DNA of 5,845 bases, taken from NCBI GenBank assembly GCA_902406135.1, contig CABPCX010000127.1:1-5845 (forward strand), given 5' to 3'. Each line of letters opens with the position of its first letter. Position 1 is the stretch's first letter. The notes under the pieces were generated by a model. That model was not told the origin of the DNA, did not search any database, and saw only the letters and a program-made list of their open reading frames with translations. This DNA is from an uncultured Eubacteriales bacterium (GTDB taxonomy: Bacteria; Bacillota; Clostridia; Lachnospirales; Anaerotignaceae). The translations under genes were made by a program, and so were the position numbers. Of the stretch, positions 1 through 5,845 are shown in pieces.

Positions 1-615
1 ATAAGCGGAATGGCCCAGCCTCTCGGAATGAATATAGGAAACTCCCTGGAAGTAATTGAAGCCATTGAGATACTTAAAGGAAATGTGGCAGGAGACCTTT
101 TGGAAGTTTCCCTTACACTGGGTTCATATATGCTTATGAGCGCCAAAAAGGTATCTACATTTGAAGACGGAAAAAATATGCTTCTTGAAAACATATCCAA
201 CGGAAAGGGTCTGGAAAAGTTCCGTGAGCTTCTTATCCAGCAGGGCGGAAATCCCGAAATAATAAACGACTATTCCCTTCTTCCCCTTTCACCTTCAAAG
301 ACTGAGGTTAAGGCAGAAAGTGACGGATATGTATACTCCATGAATACGGCAGAAATAGGACGTGCTTCCCTTGAAACGGGAGCAGGAAGGGCCTCAAAGG
401 CAGACAGCATTGATTTCGGTGCCGGAATAATAATGAAGGTGCGTATAGGAGATACCGTTAAAAAAGGCGACGTTTTAGCGGAAATCTATTCGGCATCGGA
501 TGAAAAATGCGCTTCAGCCGCATCATATTTAAAGGATGCCGTAACAATAAAAGACGAAAAACCCAATAAACCAAAATTAATACTCGATATAATAAAACAG
601 GAGGACAAAAGATGA
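1..615 (+). CDS. pdp: Pyrimidine-nucleoside (thymidine) phosphorylase, C-terminal part (5' end outside window)
   Basis: The open frame runs in from the left edge without a start of its own; the Met codon at 10 lies inside a conserved motif and is not the true start. The product cleaves pyrimidine (deoxy)nucleosides with phosphate to a free base and (deoxy)ribose-1-phosphate in the cytosol. About 204 codons are visible, roughly the C-terminal half of a family usually near 430-440 residues. The segment begins with the family block [15 protein letters not shown] (compare the typical M-x-QPLG-x-x-x-GN-x-LEV). It ends in the PYNP_C-type domain, with a glycine-rich stretch ([16 protein letters not shown]) and the basic-loop motif [16 protein letters not shown]. 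Its stop overlaps the deoB start by four bases (ATGA, 612-615), so the two are probably co-translated and supply successive pathway steps. Firmicute enzymes are often broad-specificity Pdp rather than strict thymidine phosphorylase (DeoA); the sequence alone does not settle this. Confidence 0.93.
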   Translation: MSGMAQPLGMNIGNSLEVIEAIEILKGNVAGDLLEVSLTLGSYMLMSAKKVSTFEDGKNMLLENISNGKGLEKFRELLIQQGGNPEIINDYSLLPLSPSKTEVKAESDGYVYSMNTAEIGRASLETGAGRASKADSIDFGAGIIMKVRIGDTVKKGDVLAEIYSASDEKCASAASYLKDAVTIKDEKPNKPKLILDIIKQEDKR

Positions 616-1793
616 AAAGAGCAGCAATAATTGTACTTGACAGCGTGGGAATCGGCGAACTTCCCGATGCGGCAAAATACGGAGATGAAGGCTCCAACAC
701 ACTTGTAAACATAAAGAAAAACTATCCCGCATTTAATGTTCCCAATATGGCTTCCCTCGGTCTTGGAAACATCGAAGGAGAAGATATAGAGCTTTTAGGA
801 AAAACAGACTCTCCCAAGGGCTGCTACGGAAAAATGTTTGAAGCATCAAACGGAAAAGACACAACAACAGGCCACTGGGAAATAGCAGGTATTATTACAG
901 AAAATCCTTTCCCTACATTTACTGAAACAGGATTCCCCAGAGAAATAATGGATAAGTTTGAAGCAGCCATCGGACGCAAGACCCTTGGAAACTGTGCGGC
1001 TTCAGGTACTGCCATAATCAATGAGCTTGGTGACGAGCACGTTAAGACAGGATACCCCATCGTATATACATCAGCTGACTCCGTATTCCAGATAGCCTGC
1101 CACGAGGACGTTATCCCCGTTGATGAGCTCTACAAAATATGCGAAACAGCAAGAGAGCTTCTTGTGGGCGACTATGCCGTTGCCAGAGTTATCGCAAGAC
1201 CCTTCGTAGGAAGCGGAAACGGAAACTATACAAGAACAGAAAGAAGAAAGGACTTCTCCCTTGCTCCCACTTCAACTACACTCCTTGACCTTTTAAAGGA
1301 AAAGGGAATGACCGTTGCAGCCATAGGAAAAATAGAAGATATTTTCGAGCACAGAGGAATGACTGTTACAGACCATACAACAAACAACAACGACGGTATC
1401 GACAAGACAATCGAATACCTTCAGAAGGATTTCGAGGGACTTCTTTTCACTAACCTCGTTGATACAGATATGATTTACGGCCACAGAAACGACGTAAAGG
1501 GCTATGCCGAGGCTGTTATGTATTTTGACAGCAAGATACCCGAAATAAGGTCAGTTATGAAAGAGGACGACATTCTTTTCATTACCGCTGACCATGGCTG
1601 CGACCCCACAACACCCAGCACAGACCATTCAAGGGAATATGTTCCCCTTCTTGTATGCGGTGCTAAGGTAAAGGAAGGCGTAAATCTCGGAGTAAGAAAG
1701 ACATTTGCCGATATCGGAGCTACCATTGCCGAATATCTCGGACTTGATGAGCGTTTCGGCGCAGAAAGCTTCTTAAAGGACATACTGAAATGA
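612..1793 (+). CDS. deoB: Phosphopentomutase DeoB
   Basis: Interconverts (deoxy)ribose-1-phosphate and (deoxy)ribose-5-phosphate, linking nucleoside breakdown to the pentose phosphate pathway. It is a cytosolic Mn-dependent enzyme of the alkaline phosphatase superfamily. The 393-residue length is normal for the family. The metal-site residues are all visible: Asp10 in LDSVGIG, Asp286 and His291 in [11 protein letters not shown], Asp327-His328 in TADHGCD, and His339 in STDHSREY. The phospho-acceptor threonine lies in [10 protein letters not shown] (Thr84-86; Thr85 is phosphorylated in the Bacillus cereus enzyme). The numbers from 286 onward coincide with that enzyme. Residues of roughly 100-220 form the inserted cap domain typical of DeoB. 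The start is supported by AGGAGG at 599-604, seven bases before the ATG, and by the ATGA overlap with the phosphorylase. The 3' end overlaps the next gene in the same way. No truncation or frameshift is seen. Confidence 0.97.
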   Translation: MKRAAIIVLDSVGIGELPDAAKYGDEGSNTLVNIKKNYPAFNVPNMASLGLGNIEGEDIELLGKTDSPKGCYGKMFEASNGKDTTTGHWEIAGIITENPFPTFTETGFPREIMDKFEAAIGRKTLGNCAASGTAIINELGDEHVKTGYPIVYTSADSVFQIACHEDVIPVDELYKICETARELLVGDYAVARVIARPFVGSGNGNYTRTERRKDFSLAPTSTTLLDLLKEKGMTVAAIGKIEDIFEHRGMTVTDHTTNNNDGIDKTIEYLQKDFEGLLFTNLVDTDMIYGHRNDVKGYAEAVMYFDSKIPEIRSVMKEDDILFITADHGCDPTTPSTDHSREYVPLLVCGAKVKEGVNLGVRKTFADIGATIAEYLGLDERFGAESFLKDILK

Positions 1794-2482
1794 AAATAGA
1801 AATTTTACAGCTCACCGAGGGCGCAAAAAAGGCAAAGGGCCTTACTGTAGTTATTGACGTTTTCAGAGCTTTTACAACGGCCTGCTTTATTATGAATAAC
1901 GGTGCCAACGCCATATATCCAACGGGCAGTGTTGATGATGCCTTTAGACTGAAATCCATTCTTCCCGACTGTCTTTTAGTCGGTGAGAGAAATGAAGTTA
2001 TCGTACCCGGTTTTGACTTTGGCAATTCTCCGGCAAATATCGAACACTTTGATTTCAGCGGAAAAAACGTGGTTCATACAACCAGCGCAGGCACCCAGGG
2101 CATAGTAAATGCCGTAAACGCCGACGAAATAATAACTGCTGCCTTTGTAAATGTATATGCCGTTGCAAGGTATATCAAAAAGGCCGCACCCGAAAACGTA
2201 TCCATAGTTTGTATGGGAAAGGCTGCCCTCTCCCCTGCCGAAGAAGATACATGGTGTGCGGAATATATACGAGCCCTTCTTCTGGATGAAGACTATCCCA
2301 TAGAAGACAGGCTTATGAAACTCAGGGACCTGGAAGGACGCCGTTTTTTCCGTCCCGATAATCAGGAGCAGTGCCCCGAAAGGGATTTTTTCCTGGCAAC
2401 TCAGACAGGTACATTTGATTTTGTACTCAAGGTTACAAAAACTTCAGACGGTCTTTTGAAGCTGGTAAAGGAAAATATTTAA
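1790..2482 (+). CDS. ComB-like phosphatase (annotated family: 2-phosphosulfolactate phosphatase)
   Basis: This 230-residue protein carries the conserved blocks of the ComB family in order: [11 protein letters not shown] (Asp23, Arg26), GER (65-67), GFDFGNSP (74-81), [10 protein letters not shown] (95-104) and an EED segment (151-153). Length is normal for the family. ComB was defined in methanogens as the Mg-dependent enzyme that dephosphorylates 2-phosphosulfolactate on the way to coenzyme M. Many bacteria that make no coenzyme M carry homologues, so the substrate here is unknown. The start at 1790 is chosen because of AAAGGA at 1775-1780, nine bases upstream, and the ATGA overlap with the deoB stop. 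As last gene of a nucleoside-salvage operon it may act on a phosphorylated sugar or a related small acid, but that is inference from context only. The operon ends at the terminator at 2600-2637. Family assignment is firm; the biochemical name is not. Confidence 0.88.
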   Translation: MKIEILQLTEGAKKAKGLTVVIDVFRAFTTACFIMNNGANAIYPTGSVDDAFRLKSILPDCLLVGERNEVIVPGFDFGNSPANIEHFDFSGKNVVHTTSAGTQGIVNAVNADEIITAAFVNVYAVARYIKKAAPENVSIVCMGKAALSPAEEDTWCAEYIRALLLDEDYPIEDRLMKLRDLEGRRFFRPDNQEQCPERDFFLATQTGTFDFVLKVTKTSDGLLKLVKENI

Positions 2483-2599
2483 AATTTATTTTCGGAAGCA
2501 ATTTTTAAAAAAATCTGCCGAAATCATATTTTCGTGATTTTGCACAATCGAAAACTACCCGCCTAAAAAGGCTCTCAAAAGGCATTTTAAGCCATATAT
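2483..2599 (+). other. AT-rich operon 3' tail with weak potential hairpins
   Basis: This is the part of the 324-base gap between the ComB-like gene and htpG that precedes the strong terminator. No coding frame with a ribosome binding site is visible. An imperfect AT-rich inverted repeat spans 2488-2524: ATTTTCGG pairs with CCGAAAT around a loop that is itself self-complementary. A smaller one lies at 2521-2540 (AAATCA/TGATTT, 8-base loop), and two short GCC/GGC stems lie at 2561-2572 and 2581-2593. None has a proper U-run. They could stabilise the 3' end of the mRNA or be chance in AT-rich DNA. The rest of the gap holds the terminator, CIRCE and the htpG promoter, listed separately. Confidence 0.35.
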
Positions 2600-2637
2600 C
2601 CGCTGTGTCGTTTAATTAAACGCCGCAGCGGTTTTTT
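2600..2637 (+). terminator. Rho-independent terminator of the phosphorylase-deoB-comB-like operon
   Basis: CCGCTGTG (2600-2607) pairs with CGCAGCGG (2624-2631), allowing one G-U pair. After a single mismatch the stem continues as the perfect palindrome CGTTTAATTAAACG (2609-2622). The stem is followed at once by six T residues (2632-2637). It lies 117 bases past the stop of the ComB-like gene and about 60 bases before the CIRCE element, so it separates the salvage operon from the heat-shock unit. Confidence 0.9.
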
Positions 2638-2698
2638 GTCCGCAGACAGGCTTTAAACCTAAAAAACACAGATTGTATTTATATTTGTACAATTTTTA

Positions 2699-2725
2699 TT
2701 AGCACTCTCGTTAAACGAGTGCTAA
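2699..2725 (+). promoter_or_regulatory. CIRCE operator (HrcA binding site) upstream of htpG
   Basis: The half-sites TTAGCACTC (2699-2707) and GAGTGCTAA (2717-2725) are separated by exactly nine bases, a perfect match to the CIRCE consensus. CIRCE is bound by the heat-shock repressor HrcA, whose activity depends on GroEL. The site lies between the preceding terminator and the htpG promoter, so htpG is the only gene in the window it can control. Its right half ends seven bases before the -35 hexamer, further upstream than the usual position near the transcription start. The hrcA gene is not in this window. Confidence 0.96.
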
Positions 2726-2732
2726 TTTTCTA

Positions 2733-2760
2733 TTGACATTTATCTTTTTGGTGCTAAAAT
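2733..2760 (+). promoter_or_regulatory. Sigma-A-type promoter of htpG
   Basis: The -35 is TTGACA (2733-2738), a consensus match. A 16-base spacer leads to the -10 TAAAAT (2755-2760), preceded by an extended -10 TG at 2752-2753. The predicted transcription start is near 2767, giving a leader of about 40 bases with GGAGG at 2790-2794. GTGCTAA at 2751-2757, inside the -10 region, repeats the core of a CIRCE right half-site. Confidence 0.85.
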
Positions 2761-2806
2761 AAAGTTAGAAACAATATTTAAGCAACATCGGAGGCAGTAA
2801 CTAACA

Positions 2807-4849
2807 ATGAATCAGGAAAAAGGAAACTTATCTATTAACAGTGAAAATTTTTTACCTATTATAAAAAAATGGCTTTATACCGATAAGGATATTTTTATCC
2901 GAGAAATAGTATCTAATGGCTGCGATGCCGTAACAAAACTGAAAAAACTTATGATGATGGGCGAGGCCGACAATATCCCCGCCGATGAAAAATTCAGTAT
3001 TGAAGTTGTATGTGACCCTGAAAATAAAATAATCAAGGTTATAGATAACGGTATCGGTATGACAGCCGATGAAATAAAAAAATATATAAACCAGATAGCA
3101 TTTTCGGGAGCTACAGATTTCCTCGCAAAGTACGGCGAGAAAGCCGAAGATGATCAGAATGAAATAATCGGTCATTTCGGACTTGGTTTCTACTCAGCAT
3201 TTATGGTAGCAGATAAAGTTGAAATCGATTCCCTTTCCTATAAGGAAGGCTCAGAAAGCGCTAAATGGATATGCGAGGGCGGCATCGATTACGAGATGGA
3301 GCCCGGAACAAGACAGACCCACGGAACAACAATAACAATGTACCTTGGCAAAGACGGTGAGGAATTCGCCGATGAAGCAGTATTATACGAAGCACTTAAA
3401 AAATACTGCGAATATATGCCTGTTGAAATTTATTTCGACACAGTAGAAAATGAGGAAGTCCATGAAAAAGGAGATGAAGTGAGCAACGGAAACGATAAGT
3501 CTGAGGGGGGAGCCGATGACAAAAATCGTAAAGTTGTAACTTCAGCTGATGAACTTGCAGACATTTTGAAAAAAGAATCCAATAAGGATACTGAAGATGA
3601 AAACAAGGAAACAGAAAATGAACCCGACAGGCTTCCGCTTAACGAAACCAATCCCCTTTGGCTGAGAAATCCTTCACAGTGCAGTGATGATCAGTACAAA
3701 GAACTTTACCGACACATGTTCAATGATACAAAAGATCCCCTGTTCTGGATCCATTTGAACATGGATTATCCCTTCAGACTTAAGGGAATACTTTATTTCC
3801 CCCGCCTGATGAGTGATATGGAAGCTGTAGACGGCATCGTTAAACTCTATTCTAACCAGGTGTATATCGCGGATAATATAAAAGAAGTTATCCCTGAATT
3901 TCTTCTCATTCTTAAAGGCGTGATAGATTGCCCCGACCTTCCGCTGAACGTTTCGAGAAGCGCATTGCAAAATGACGGCTATGCCGCAAAGATGTCCACA
4001 TACATCACCAAAAAAGTTGCTGATAAGATAAACAGTCTTTTCAAAAACGATCGCGAAGAGTATGAGAAATTCTGTGATGACATTAACCTGTTCTTCAAAT
4101 ATGGCAGTATGAAGGAAGACAAATTTTACGACAAGATCAAAGGCTCCCTCCTTTACAAGACAACAGAGGGCAAACATAAGACCCTTGATGAATATATTGA
4201 AGACAACAAAGATAAAAACGGAAACAAAGTATATTATGTAACTGACGAAAACCAGCAGATACAGTATATCAACCTCTTCAAGAGCCAGGGTATGGAAGCC
4301 CTGATTCTCCCCTCGGCTATAGATAAGCCCTTTGTAAACTACCTCGAATACAGAGGAGAAAACAAATTCACAATGGAGAGAATAGATTCCGACCTTTCAG
4401 AAACACTTAAAAGCGATAACGAAACAAATGAAGAACTGAATAATGAGTTCAAAACATTATTCTCAGGAATCCTTTCAAAGGACAAACTTAATGTTAAAGT
4501 TGAGAATATAAAGGATTCATCCATATCGGCAATGATTCTTCTTTCCGAGAAGGAACGTCGTCTGATGGATATGCTTGAAACATACAAATACGATGATAAT
4601 CTCAAAGCTCTTTACGGAAATACAATAGTGGAGGAAACTCTTATATTAAATGGAAACAATAAACTTATAAAGGCTCTTGAAGAGCTCAAAAATAAACCCG
4701 GTAAAGAGGAAGAGACCAAGCTTATATGCCGTCAGGTTTACGACCTTGCCCTTATGGGCCAGAAACCTCTCACATCAGAGGAAATGGCTCAGTTCATTGA
4801 AAGAAGCAACCTAATACTTGAAAAACTTGCAGATAAAGAAACAAATTAA
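2807..4849 (+). CDS. htpG: Molecular chaperone HtpG (bacterial Hsp90) with a long acidic linker
   Basis: A cytosolic ATP-driven dimeric chaperone. The N-terminal GHKL ATPase domain spans about residues 1-210: catalytic Glu33 and Asn37 in IREIVSNGCDA, DNGIGM at 80-85, the lid from about 97, GHFGLGFYSAF at 122-132, then an HGTTITMYL segment. The middle domain starts near 283 (PLWLRNPSQ) and has the phosphate-contacting Arg384 in LPLNVSRSALQ. The C-terminal dimerisation domain includes ETLILNGNNKLIKAL. The protein is 680 residues, against about 624 for the E. coli protein. Most of the extra length is a hydrophilic segment at about 211-279 (nt 3437-3643), with 23 Asp/Glu and 10 Lys/Arg among 69 residues. 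This recalls the charged linker of eukaryotic Hsp90. The start has GGAGG at 2790-2794, twelve bases upstream, a slightly long spacing; no better in-frame start is seen. It is monocistronic, under CIRCE control, with its own terminator. All catalytic motifs are intact. Confidence 0.97.
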   Translation: MNQEKGNLSINSENFLPIIKKWLYTDKDIFIREIVSNGCDAVTKLKKLMMMGEADNIPADEKFSIEVVCDPENKIIKVIDNGIGMTADEIKKYINQIAFSGATDFLAKYGEKAEDDQNEIIGHFGLGFYSAFMVADKVEIDSLSYKEGSESAKWICEGGIDYEMEPGTRQTHGTTITMYLGKDGEEFADEAVLYEALKKYCEYMPVEIYFDTVENEEVHEKGDEVSNGNDKSEGGADDKNRKVVTSADELADILKKESNKDTEDENKETENEPDRLPLNETNPLWLRNPSQCSDDQYKELYRHMFNDTKDPLFWIHLNMDYPFRLKGILYFPRLMSDMEAVDGIVKLYSNQVYIADNIKEVIPEFLLILKGVIDCPDLPLNVSRSALQNDGYAAKMSTYITKKVADKINSLFKNDREEYEKFCDDINLFFKYGSMKEDKFYDKIKGSLLYKTTEGKHKTLDEYIEDNKDKNGNKVYYVTDENQQIQYINLFKSQGMEALILPSAIDKPFVNYLEYRGENKFTMERIDSDLSETLKSDNETNEELNNEFKTLFSGILSKDKLNVKVENIKDSSISAMILLSEKERRLMDMLETYKYDDNLKALYGNTIVEETLILNGNNKLIKALEELKNKPGKEEETKLICRQVYDLALMGQKPLTSEEMAQFIERSNLILEKLADKETN

Positions 4850-4866
4850 CTCCTCTTAACCCCGCC

Positions 4867-4893
4867 AAAAGGCACCTTATAAAGGTGCCTTTT
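4867..4893 (+). terminator. Intrinsic terminator after htpG
   Basis: A perfect 12-base inverted repeat, AAAAGGCACCTT (4867-4878) and AAGGTGCCTTTT (4882-4893), flanks a three-base loop. It starts 17 bases past the htpG stop. The stem's own A and T runs act as the U-tract, so it could work on either strand. It isolates htpG from the TetR-family gene. Confidence 0.9.
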
Positions 4894-4948
4894 AACATTG
4901 GTGTTTTTTGTTATCTGTTTTTTCTAATACGGAAATCAGCCTGTTTTA

Positions 4949-4957
4949 TGTTATAAT
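4949..4957 (+). promoter_or_regulatory. Extended -10 promoter of the TetR-family gene
   Basis: TGTTATAAT (4949-4957) is a consensus TATAAT at 4952-4957 with the extended TG. No good -35 hexamer sits 16-18 bases upstream, which an extended -10 can tolerate. Transcription would start near 4964, about 25 bases before the ATG. No clear palindromic TetR operator is visible around it. Confidence 0.65.
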
Positions 4958-4988
4958 AAAATATGCGCTAACAAGGAGGCGGTTAAAT

Positions 4989-5555
4989 ATGTCGCTTACA
5001 ACAAAAAAAGCTTTGGCTATGTCTCTGAAGTCACTGCTTGAAAAAAGAACCCTGGATAAAATAACCGTTAAGGACATAGTCAGTGAATGCAGTCTAAACA
5101 GACAGACCTTCTACTATCATTTCCATGATACCTACGACCTGCTTCAGTGGCTGTATTCCTATGAGACAGGAGACATAATCGAAAAGATGCGCGACCCGTC
5201 AGTCGATACGGATGATTACGGGCTTATTCTCCAGTACATACTTAACAACAGGAATTTTATAATTAATACATGCCGTTCTCTAAAAAGGGAGTATCTTATT
5301 ATAAGGCTGAAAGAATGTATACAGCCCATAATACTTGAAATAATAAAAAACAATATTAGCGATACATCCGTTTCATCGGATGATGCGGATGCCATTTCGG
5401 ATTTATTTTCAAATGCCTTTATAGGGCTTATTCTGGACTGGGTAAGCACTGACCTGAGTGAAGATTATCTGCCAAAATTCAGAAAATATGCCGACCTGCT
5501 TTTGAACTATATGGCATTTATAAGGGCCGGCTGCCCTTCACGCCCTAACGCCTGA
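4989..5555 (+). CDS. TetR/AcrR-family regulator, DhaS (dihydroxyacetone-kinase regulator)-like
   Basis: A predicted DNA-binding dimer of 188 residues. The N-terminal helix-turn-helix is clear: ITVKDIVSECSLNRQTFYYHF at about residues 25-45, the last part being the TetR signature. The C-terminal half, including SNAFIGLILDWV and a final LLNYM segment, resembles the ligand-binding domain of the group named after DhaS and the 'probable dihydroxyacetone kinase regulator'. Many members sit nowhere near dha genes and have unknown ligands. The frame is open from 4908, but the start at 4989 is chosen because AAGGAGG at 4973-4979 lies nine bases upstream and the TetR domain begins there; the 27 upstream codons overlap the promoter. 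Neither neighbour is an obvious target: htpG is separated by a terminator, and the downstream CsoR-like gene has its own promoter. Family call is firm; target and ligand are unknown. Confidence 0.88.
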   Translation: MSLTTKKALAMSLKSLLEKRTLDKITVKDIVSECSLNRQTFYYHFHDTYDLLQWLYSYETGDIIEKMRDPSVDTDDYGLILQYILNNRNFIINTCRSLKREYLIIRLKECIQPIILEIIKNNISDTSVSSDDADAISDLFSNAFIGLILDWVSTDLSEDYLPKFRKYADLLLNYMAFIRAGCPSRPNA

Positions 5556-5564
5556 AATATTTTG

Positions 5565-5593
5565 TTGACATACTGTATCAGCCTATGGATAAT
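5565..5593 (+). promoter_or_regulatory. Promoter of the CsoR-like gene
   Basis: TTGACA (5565-5570) is a consensus -35, followed by a 17-base spacer and GATAAT (5588-5593) as -10. The expected transcription start, near 5600, falls at the first base of the candidate operator. The promoter begins ten bases after the TetR-family stop, so the downstream gene need not depend on read-through. Confidence 0.82.
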
Positions 5594-5599
5594 TAACAT

Positions 5600-5615
5600 A
5601 TACCCCTTTAGGTAT
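5600..5615 (+). promoter_or_regulatory. Candidate operator for the CsoR-like repressor
   Basis: ATACCCCTTTAGGTAT is an inverted repeat (ATACC, 5600-5604; GGTAT, 5611-5615) with a C-rich left arm. CsoR-family operators typically have the form ATACCC-N-GGGTAT and lie in the promoter of the repressor's own operon. Here it covers the predicted transcription start and ends just before GGAGG (5617-5621), a good place for autorepression. The arms are short and the right arm has only two G residues, so this is a strong candidate rather than a certainty. Confidence 0.7.
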
Positions 5616-5628
5616 TGGAGGTGCCATA

Positions 5629-5845
5629 ATGAAACAGTGTATGGATTCTGAAAATCTGCACAGACGTCTGAAAAAAATAATAGGCCAGGTACAGGCCATA
5701 GACAGAATGGTCGATGAAGATATTCCCTGCGAGGATATACTCTCTCAGATAAACGCCGCAAAGTCTGCCCTTCATAAGGCAGGACAGGTTGTTCTTGAAG
5801 GCTATATACGCCACTGTGTGCGTGTCCGCATAGAACATGGAGAAG
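5629..5845 (+). CDS. CsoR/RcnR/FrmR-family transcriptional repressor, N-terminal part (3' end outside window)
   Basis: This all-helical small repressor family senses metal, formaldehyde or persulfide. Seventy-two codons are visible of a family usually around 85-100 residues. RLKKIIGQVQAIDRMVDEDIPCEDIL at about 13-38 is the family signature, quoted here only as its two parts RLKKIIGQVQAIDRM and PCEDIL. Then come INAAKSALHKAGQVVLEGYI and RHCV. Cys34 and Cys63 match the two cysteines of copper-binding CsoR (Cys36 and Cys65 in the Mycobacterium tuberculosis protein). The position of the His ligand (His61 there) is Tyr59 here; His49 and His62 are nearby. This leaves copper, another metal or a thiol/persulfide (CstR-like) signal open. 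The ATG has GGAGG at 5617-5621, seven bases upstream. Promoter and candidate operator lie just before it. Regulated export or detoxification genes probably follow beyond the window. Confidence 0.88.
   Translation, partial: MKQCMDSENLHRRLKKIIGQVQAIDRMVDEDIPCEDILSQINAAKSALHKAGQVVLEGYIRHCVRVRIEHGE

Noticed and set aside
1720..2025. 101-codon open frame on the - strand across the deoB/ComB-like junction
   Set aside because: It overlaps two well-supported genes, and its product has no family resemblance. It is a shadow frame.
2561..2593. Short GCC/GGC stems before the operon terminator as a riboswitch or small RNA
   Set aside because: The stems are 3-4 pairs in AT-rich DNA, with no conserved RNA motif or promoter recognised, and they lie downstream of the operon's last gene.
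3674..4177. 167-codon open frame on the - strand inside htpG
   Set aside because: It lies wholly antisense to conserved Hsp90 middle-domain sequence, has no recognisable domain and is explained by htpG codon bias.
4896..4909. AACA/TGTT mini-hairpin followed by T residues as a second terminator after htpG
   Set aside because: A four-pair AT-rich stem is too weak, and a strong terminator lies just upstream.
4908..4988. Upstream extension of the TetR-family frame starting at 4908
   Set aside because: The extra 27 codons cover the -10 and RBS, and the best RBS serves the ATG at 4989, where the TetR domain starts.
5522..5538. Hairpin AAGGGC/GCCCTT near the end of the TetR-family gene as a terminator
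   Set aside because: It is inside the coding sequence, has only six pairs and is not followed by a T-run.
5608..5838. 76-codon - strand frame, and another at 5507-5761
   Set aside because: Both are antisense to the CsoR-like gene, whose promoter, RBS and signature motifs support the + strand.

Overview
The window looks like part of the chromosome of an anaerobic Firmicute of the class Clostridia (Lachnospiraceae/Ruminococcaceae-like). The reasons are moderate-to-low GC, strong GGAGG-type ribosome binding sites, a textbook CIRCE heat-shock operator, a DhaS-type TetR regulator, a CsoR-type repressor and an HtpG with the clostridial-looking SNGCDA motif. This placement is inferred from gene style; I could not search a database. 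All supported genes are on the + strand, and I see no mobile element, CRISPR array, tRNA or rRNA.

Positions 1-2482 are the 3' part of a nucleoside-salvage operon: the C-terminal half of a pyrimidine-nucleoside (thymidine) phosphorylase, a complete phosphopentomutase (deoB), and a ComB-like '2-phosphosulfolactate phosphatase' of uncertain real substrate. Each junction is a 4-base ATGA stop/start overlap, so translation is probably coupled. The phosphorylase releases (deoxy)ribose-1-phosphate and DeoB turns it into the 5-phosphate for central metabolism. The role of the ComB-like protein here is not established. A strong intrinsic terminator lies at 2600-2637.

Positions 2638-4893 are a self-contained heat-shock unit: a perfect CIRCE operator (2699-2725), a strong extended -10 promoter (2733-2760), htpG (an Hsp90 of 680 residues with an unusually long acidic linker) and its own terminator (4867-4893).

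Positions 4894-5845 hold two regulators, each with its own promoter. The first is a TetR-family protein related to the DhaS/dihydroxyacetone-kinase regulator group. The second is the start of a CsoR/RcnR/FrmR-family repressor with a candidate autoregulatory operator between its promoter and ribosome binding site. The CsoR-like protein has Tyr where copper sensors have their His ligand. It runs off the right edge, and its target genes probably lie beyond.

The window is mostly ordinary housekeeping DNA. The best leads are the CIRCE control of htpG and its unusual position upstream of the -35, the ComB-like gene fused by overlap to deoB, the Hsp90 acidic linker, and the altered metal/thiol site of the CsoR-like repressor.
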